DNA from: Theobroma cacao
Taxonomy: Eukaryota > Streptophyta > Magnoliopsida > Malvales > Malvaceae
Assembly: GCF_000208745.1 (NCBI RefSeq)
Contig: NC_030851.1
Coordinates: 36,105,442 to 36,169,441 of the forward strand
Direction: 5' to 3'
Length of the DNA stretch: 64,000 bases
Under the pieces are notes generated by a model, which searched no databases, was not told where the DNA came from, and saw only the letters and a list, made by a program, of their open reading frames with translations. This document shows positions 59,774-64,000 of the stretch, piece after piece (the first letter of the stretch is position 1; the number at the start of each line of letters is the position of its first letter). The position numbers and the translations under genes were made by a program.

Positions 59774-60781
59774 TGTCAGAATCAACAGATTCGAGACCTC
59801 AAATGTCTCAAACTTCAACAGGTCATCAATATCCCCTATTGCAGATCCTCAATCACCTTACTTCCTACATCATTTTGATCATCCAAGATCTGTTGTGATC
59901 AATCCTAAGTTAACCACTAGTAATTATGTAGCATGAGGTCGACCATTCCTGTTAGCTTTGTCAATTAGGAATAAAATAGGATTCATTAATGGAACCATCC
60001 CAAAACCCGATGCTACAGATCCTATTTTCCCTTCTTGGACTAGATGCAATAACCTTCTGGTAGCATGGCTCTAAGATTCTATCACTCAACCTATTGCATC
60101 GACAGTTTTCTATATGGAATCAGCTGTGGAAATATGGAATACCCTTAAACAAAACTTTGCTCAACTGGATGATACCAGGGTATGCGATTTGCAATATACA
60201 ATGGGCAACATAACACAAGGTTCTAGATCTGTTGATACATATTTTATAGAACTTAAGGGAGTTGGGAAGAATTAAGAAGCTTTAGACCCCTGTCCCATTG
60301 TGAGTGTGGTCAATGCAATGTGAACTGTTTCAAGAGGTACAGTGATCAACACCAGAAGAACATAGTATTCCGATTCCTCAATCGTTTAAATGACTCCTTT
60401 TTTTCTGTGAGGTTTTAAATTATTCTTATGGACCCTATACCAAGCTTGGACAAGGTATATAGTATTGTTTTGAGAGAAGAAAGCCAAAGGAAATTAATGC
60501 TTCAGACACAACCTGTGTTAGAATCTTCAACCATGTTAACTGCTAGTGATAAAAGGAAAAAGTCCAGAAAAGATTTTCTGTGTTCACACTATGGTAAGAA
60601 AGGGCACATTAAGGATAATTGCTACAGGTTGGTGGGGTTTTTAGAGGATTTTAAGTTTACAAAGACTAAGGTAAATCATAAGAAAGGAAAGGTAGTGGCA
60701 AACAATGTTACTGGTGATCAGTTTGCAAGTATACAATCGGATCAGGAGGATGAGGCTGTCGATACAGGTTATGTGTCCTAA
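59774..60781 (+). pseudogene. Copia gag, broken
   Basis: ATG at 59774 (MSESTDSRPQMSQ). A frame change leads to PYFLHHFDHPRSVVINPKLTTSNYVA then TGA where TGG (Trp) is expected. NKIGFINGTIPKPDATDP and AVEIWNTLKQNFAQLDD follow, all typical of Copia gag. More stops occur near 60075, 60275, 60322, 60357 and 60416. The zinc knuckle (about 60580-60621) reads CSHYGKKGHIKDNC: the second cysteine is replaced by Tyr. The last open piece is 60428-60781. Confidence 0.78.
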
Positions 60782-62422
60782 ATGTCCATCATCAAGCAAC
60801 AGGTCAATAAGCTAATGGAGCTCTTGAATGAGAATGGAATCATTTGCAATGATGGTAAGGTTTCTTCACCAAACAATTCACAAAATAAGCCATCCTTGGT
60901 CAACTCTCCCTTTGCAGGTATAATCTCAAATCAGCCTTGTTTCAATACTTCAAATAATCTACCACATAGTTTTAAACATATAAGTAACCTTGTGATTAAA
61001 CAAGATAGTTGGATAATGGATTCGGGTGCTACTGATCATATTTGTCACTCTTTAGATAGATTTATCTTAGCTGAACCAGTTAGTGATCATTTTGTTCATT
61101 TACCAAATAATTGTAAAGCTCTTGTTTCTTATATAGGAACAGTCAGGTTAACACCCTTGTTAGTTCTTAAAAATGTTCTGTGTGTTCCCAGCTTCAAATT
61201 CAATCTCATATCAGTAGGTGAATTGACCAAATCTAAGAAATCTTGTCTTCTTTTCACTGATTCATACTATGTTATCTAGGACCTACCTTCATGGAGAGTG
61301 ATTGGGGTTGCTAAGATGTCATCAGGCCTTTATATGGTGCAGGATAGCCAAGTTGAACAAGACCTGTCCCAGTTTTGCTTTGAAAACTTTGTTAAGAATT
61401 CTTTTGCATTTTCTATTAATTCCTTCAAACCAAAGTATAAAGACTTTGATCTTTGGCACTTTAGGTTGAGGCATGTCCCTGTGGAAAGAATCAGTGTCTT
61501 GAACAAAAGATTTTCAGAAATCAATTGTTCCAGTGATTTACTATGTGAAATCTGTCCCATGGCAAAACAAAAAAGACTACCATTTCCAATTCACACTCAA
61601 AAGTCCAAAACTGCTTTTGAAATAATTCATATGGATATATGGGGTCCATATGAGGTTTCTACCAGAGATGGTCATAGATATTTCCTGACCATTGTTGATG
61701 ACTACACACGATTCACATGGATATACTTAATGAAAAACAAGTAAGAAGTTTCATCCATTATTCCTGTTTTCAATAAACTTGTTCAAAATCAATTTAACAG
61801 TTCCATAAAATGTTTAAGGTCTGATAATGGTCAAGAGTTTAGGATTATTGAATTTTACAACAAAGCTGGTATTGTTCATCAATTGTCCTGCACTGGTACA
61901 CCACAACAAAATGGTGTTGTTGAAAGAAAACATCAACACATTTTAGCTGTGGCAAGGGCCCTGAGACATCAATCAAATGTTCCACTTTCTTTATGGGGGG
62001 ATGCAATTTTAACTACAATACACATAATCAACAAAGTACTAACCAGAGTGCTTCATAACAAGTCACCATATGAATTATTGTTTGAGACGCTTCCTTCATA
62101 TGATTACTTTAAAGTGTTTGGATGTTTATGTTTTGCTTTCACACAAACACAGAATAGAAAGAAATTTGAGAGTAGGGCCAATAAGTGTGTTTTCATAGGT
62201 TATCTAAATCATGTCAAAGGGTACAAATTATATGATCTTAAGGCACAAAAAGTCCTGATATCCAGAGATGTTGTTTTTCATGAGGATACTTTTCCATTTC
62301 ATTCTTCAAAGCATGAAAGCCAAAACTTAACATTTCATCAAACACCTGGTATGATTACTTCTTTTGACCCTCATTATTCAAATTATATAGGTTTCTATTC
62401 TTCTAACCAGAATCAAGCTTAA
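60782..62422 (+). pseudogene. Copia protease and integrase, nearly open
   Basis: Protease: WIMDSGATDHICHSL (61011-61055), catalytic DSG kept, in the frame 60782-61279. A TAG at 61277 precedes the GAG-pre-integrase block LWHFRLRHVPVERIS (about 61450-61495) and the zinc pair LLCEICPMAKQKR. Integrase core: DIWGPYEV (first Asp), RSDNGQEF near 61818 (second Asp) and GVVERKHQHIL (Glu, 61915). A TAA at 61742 (NK-stop-EV) and a stop at 62420 are the main lesions. HHCC and DDE residues are all present. Confidence 0.8.
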
Positions 62423-62542
62423 TTGCACCAAAGTGAGTATCCACAAAGCTTAAATCAACCTTCCACATCTAGAAGTGGTGAAATTTCTCATAATTCATCA
62501 TAAAATAACAGTCTGCCTAGTGAAACCAGTACTAGTCAACCA

Positions 62543-63850
62543 ATGACAGACCCTAATGTTGATTCAGCTCAACCAATTAGGAAAATTTTAAGAGTCAGAA
62601 ACATGCCAAAATATCTAGAAGCATATCAAGTTTATTTGCCATCGCAAACAAACAATGTTACCTCACATCCTATATCCAGATACCTTACGCATCACAATTT
62701 ATCACCTGCACACAAGGCATTCACAATTTCATTATCTAATGTCCAAGAACCTAAATCTTATTATCAAGCTATGACTCATTCACATTGGAGAGATGCTATG
62801 GTTGTTGAACTAAAAGCTTTAGAAGACAATGGCACATGGAGCATAGTACCATTACTTGCAAACTCTCATACTGTTGGGTGTAAATGGGTGTATAAGACCA
62901 AGCTGAATGCCAAAGGAGAAGTGGAGAGATATAAAGCAAGACTAGTTGCAAAAGGATACAGTCAAGTAGCTGGTTTTGACTACCAAGAGACCTTCAGTCT
63001 TGTAGCAAAACAGTCTACAGTCAGAATTTTTCTTGCCTTAGCAGCTACAAAGAATTGGTCATTATCCCAATTAGATGTGAACAATGCATTCTTACATGGA
63101 GGTTTAAATGAAGAAGTCTACATGAAACTGCCTGAGGGTTATACAATTGAAGGGGAGTATCCTACTAGTTCAAAATTGGTATGCAGGCTACACAAGTCCT
63201 TATATGGACTCAAACAAGCTTCAAGACAATGGAATGCTAAGCTGACAACATCCATTCTTAAGTATCGTTTCAAACAGTCAATGTTAGATTATTCATTGTT
63301 CACCATGAAGACAAGTGATGGGGAATTCATAGCTTTGTTGACATATGTTGATGATATCCTGATAGGAAATACCTCCATACAAGCAGCAGCTGCCATAAAG
63401 GATTACTTAAGTTCAAAGTTTAAACTTAAGGACCTAGGCACTGTGAAATACTTTCTAAGTCTTGAAGTGGCCAAATCACCACAAGGCTTTTCCATATGTC
63501 AAAGGAAATATGCACTTGATTTGTTGGAAGAACATGGATTACTTGGAGCTAAACCAACATCAACACCTATTGATTATAGTGTCAAGTTGAGAAAGACAAC
63601 TAGGGAGGAAGAGATTACAAATCCTGCAAAGTATAGACAACTAGTAGGGAAACTACTCTACATAACATTCACAAGGCCTGACATATCCTATGCAGTACAA
63701 ACCTTAGCTCAATTCATGGACAAACCATCACATGAGCATTATATGGCAGCCTTAAGAGTGTTGAAGTATTTAAAGGGAGCACCAGGCCAGGGGATACTCA
63801 TGAAAGCAAATTCCAATTTAAAGATTTCAGCATACTATGACAGTGACTAG
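62543..63850 (+). pseudogene. Copia reverse transcriptase and start of RNase H (435 codons open)
   Basis: Blocks in order: [99 protein letters not shown] (YVDD near 63343), LKDLGTVKYFLSLEVA, YRQLVGKLLYITFTRPDISYAVQ, QFMDKPS and LKYLKGAPGQGIL. The frame ends at YYDSD where TAG replaces TGG (Trp) at 63848; RNase H continues past it (ARCVNTRKSVTGYCIFIGQSL) to the window edge. The RT itself looks uninterrupted. Confidence 0.85.
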
Positions 63851-64000
63851 GCTAGATGTGTAAACACCAGAAAGTCAGTTACTGGTTATTGCATATTTAT
63901 TGGACAATCATTGGTAAGTTGGAAGTCAAAGAAGCAACAGGTAGTGGCACGGAGTTCAATAGAGGCAAAGTATAGGTCTATGGCAACTATATGTTGTGAA

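Larger units (their letters stand above)
59186..64000 (+). mobile_element. Copia retrotransposon, left part, best preserved in the window
   Basis: 5' LTR 59186-59592 (TGTTAAGC...TTCATCA), then the primer-binding site TGGTATCAGAGCC (59593-59605). Gag, protease, integrase and RT follow in order, and RNase H is reached at the window edge. The 3' LTR is outside. A TATA box (GAGTATATAAGG, about 59500-59511) lies in the LTR. Only a handful of in-frame stops interrupt pol, so this is the youngest-looking element here. Confidence 0.9.

Overview
This is a plant nuclear window, almost certainly from a eudicot. The genes have short GT-AG introns, the intergenic DNA is AT-rich, and nested LTR retrotransposons make up most of the length. 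Two assembly gaps are present (N at 12954-13260 and 36242-36470). A Malvales-type genome (cotton/cacao relatives) is a reasonable guess from the DUF7745 and plant-mobile-domain fragments and the large Gypsy LTRs, but this is inference.

Only three genes look intact. Two are four-exon PLAC8-family genes of the PLANT CADMIUM RESISTANCE type on the + strand (21324-22050, 144 aa; 47393-48243, 154 aa). The third is a four-exon gene on the - strand for the thylakoid thioredoxin-like protein HCF164 (49891-52671, 260 aa). A third PLAC8 paralogue at 9287-10194 (-) keeps all four exons but has a 2-bp deletion, so the window holds a PLAC8 cluster that retroelements have pushed apart.

1-5199 is best read on the - strand as the 5' part of a Tat/Ogre-like Gypsy element: a 3-kb LTR (5199 to 2167), a primer-binding-like site, a leader, and a broken DUF7745 ORF that is cut by a second Gypsy LTR running off the left edge. 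5200-8322 holds AT-rich tandem repeats and a large inverted repeat (arms about 870 bp, spacer 86 bp). Its arms carry a minisatellite and a fragment of a plant-mobile-domain (PMD) gene. 10440-15776 is a dead L1-type LINE, interrupted by an 88-bp tRNA-like SINE and by a MULE-type element with arms of about 560 bp.

16725-20582 is a 5'-truncated Copia element holding a 1.57-kb solo LTR. 22273-34766 is a three-level nest: a Copia element (-) with both LTRs and a 5-bp target duplication contains a Tat-like solo LTR (25234-32468), which contains another Gypsy solo LTR (25920-29523); the two inner insertions also have flanking duplications. 35066-37665 is a relative of that innermost LTR in the opposite orientation. 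37939-43141 is a complete but decayed Copia element with a matching 5-bp duplication. An inverted fragment of its own LTR lies just upstream, giving 141-bp arms with one mismatch. 43230-45060 is a GC-richer repeat-like stretch.

The right end, 54400 onward, holds a decayed Copia element (54400-57725), carrying a second copy of the SINE, and the left part of a much better preserved Copia element (59186 to beyond 64000).

The three intact genes show no shared pathway. HCF164 acts in chloroplast redox transfer to the thylakoid lumen. The PLAC8 proteins are small cysteine-rich membrane proteins linked to metal transport. I found no RNA gene, CRISPR array or bacterial-type operon. The most interesting structures are the PMD/minisatellite palindrome, the DUF7745-bearing Tat-like element, the LTR hairpin at 37743-38121 and the two-copy tRNA-like SINE.
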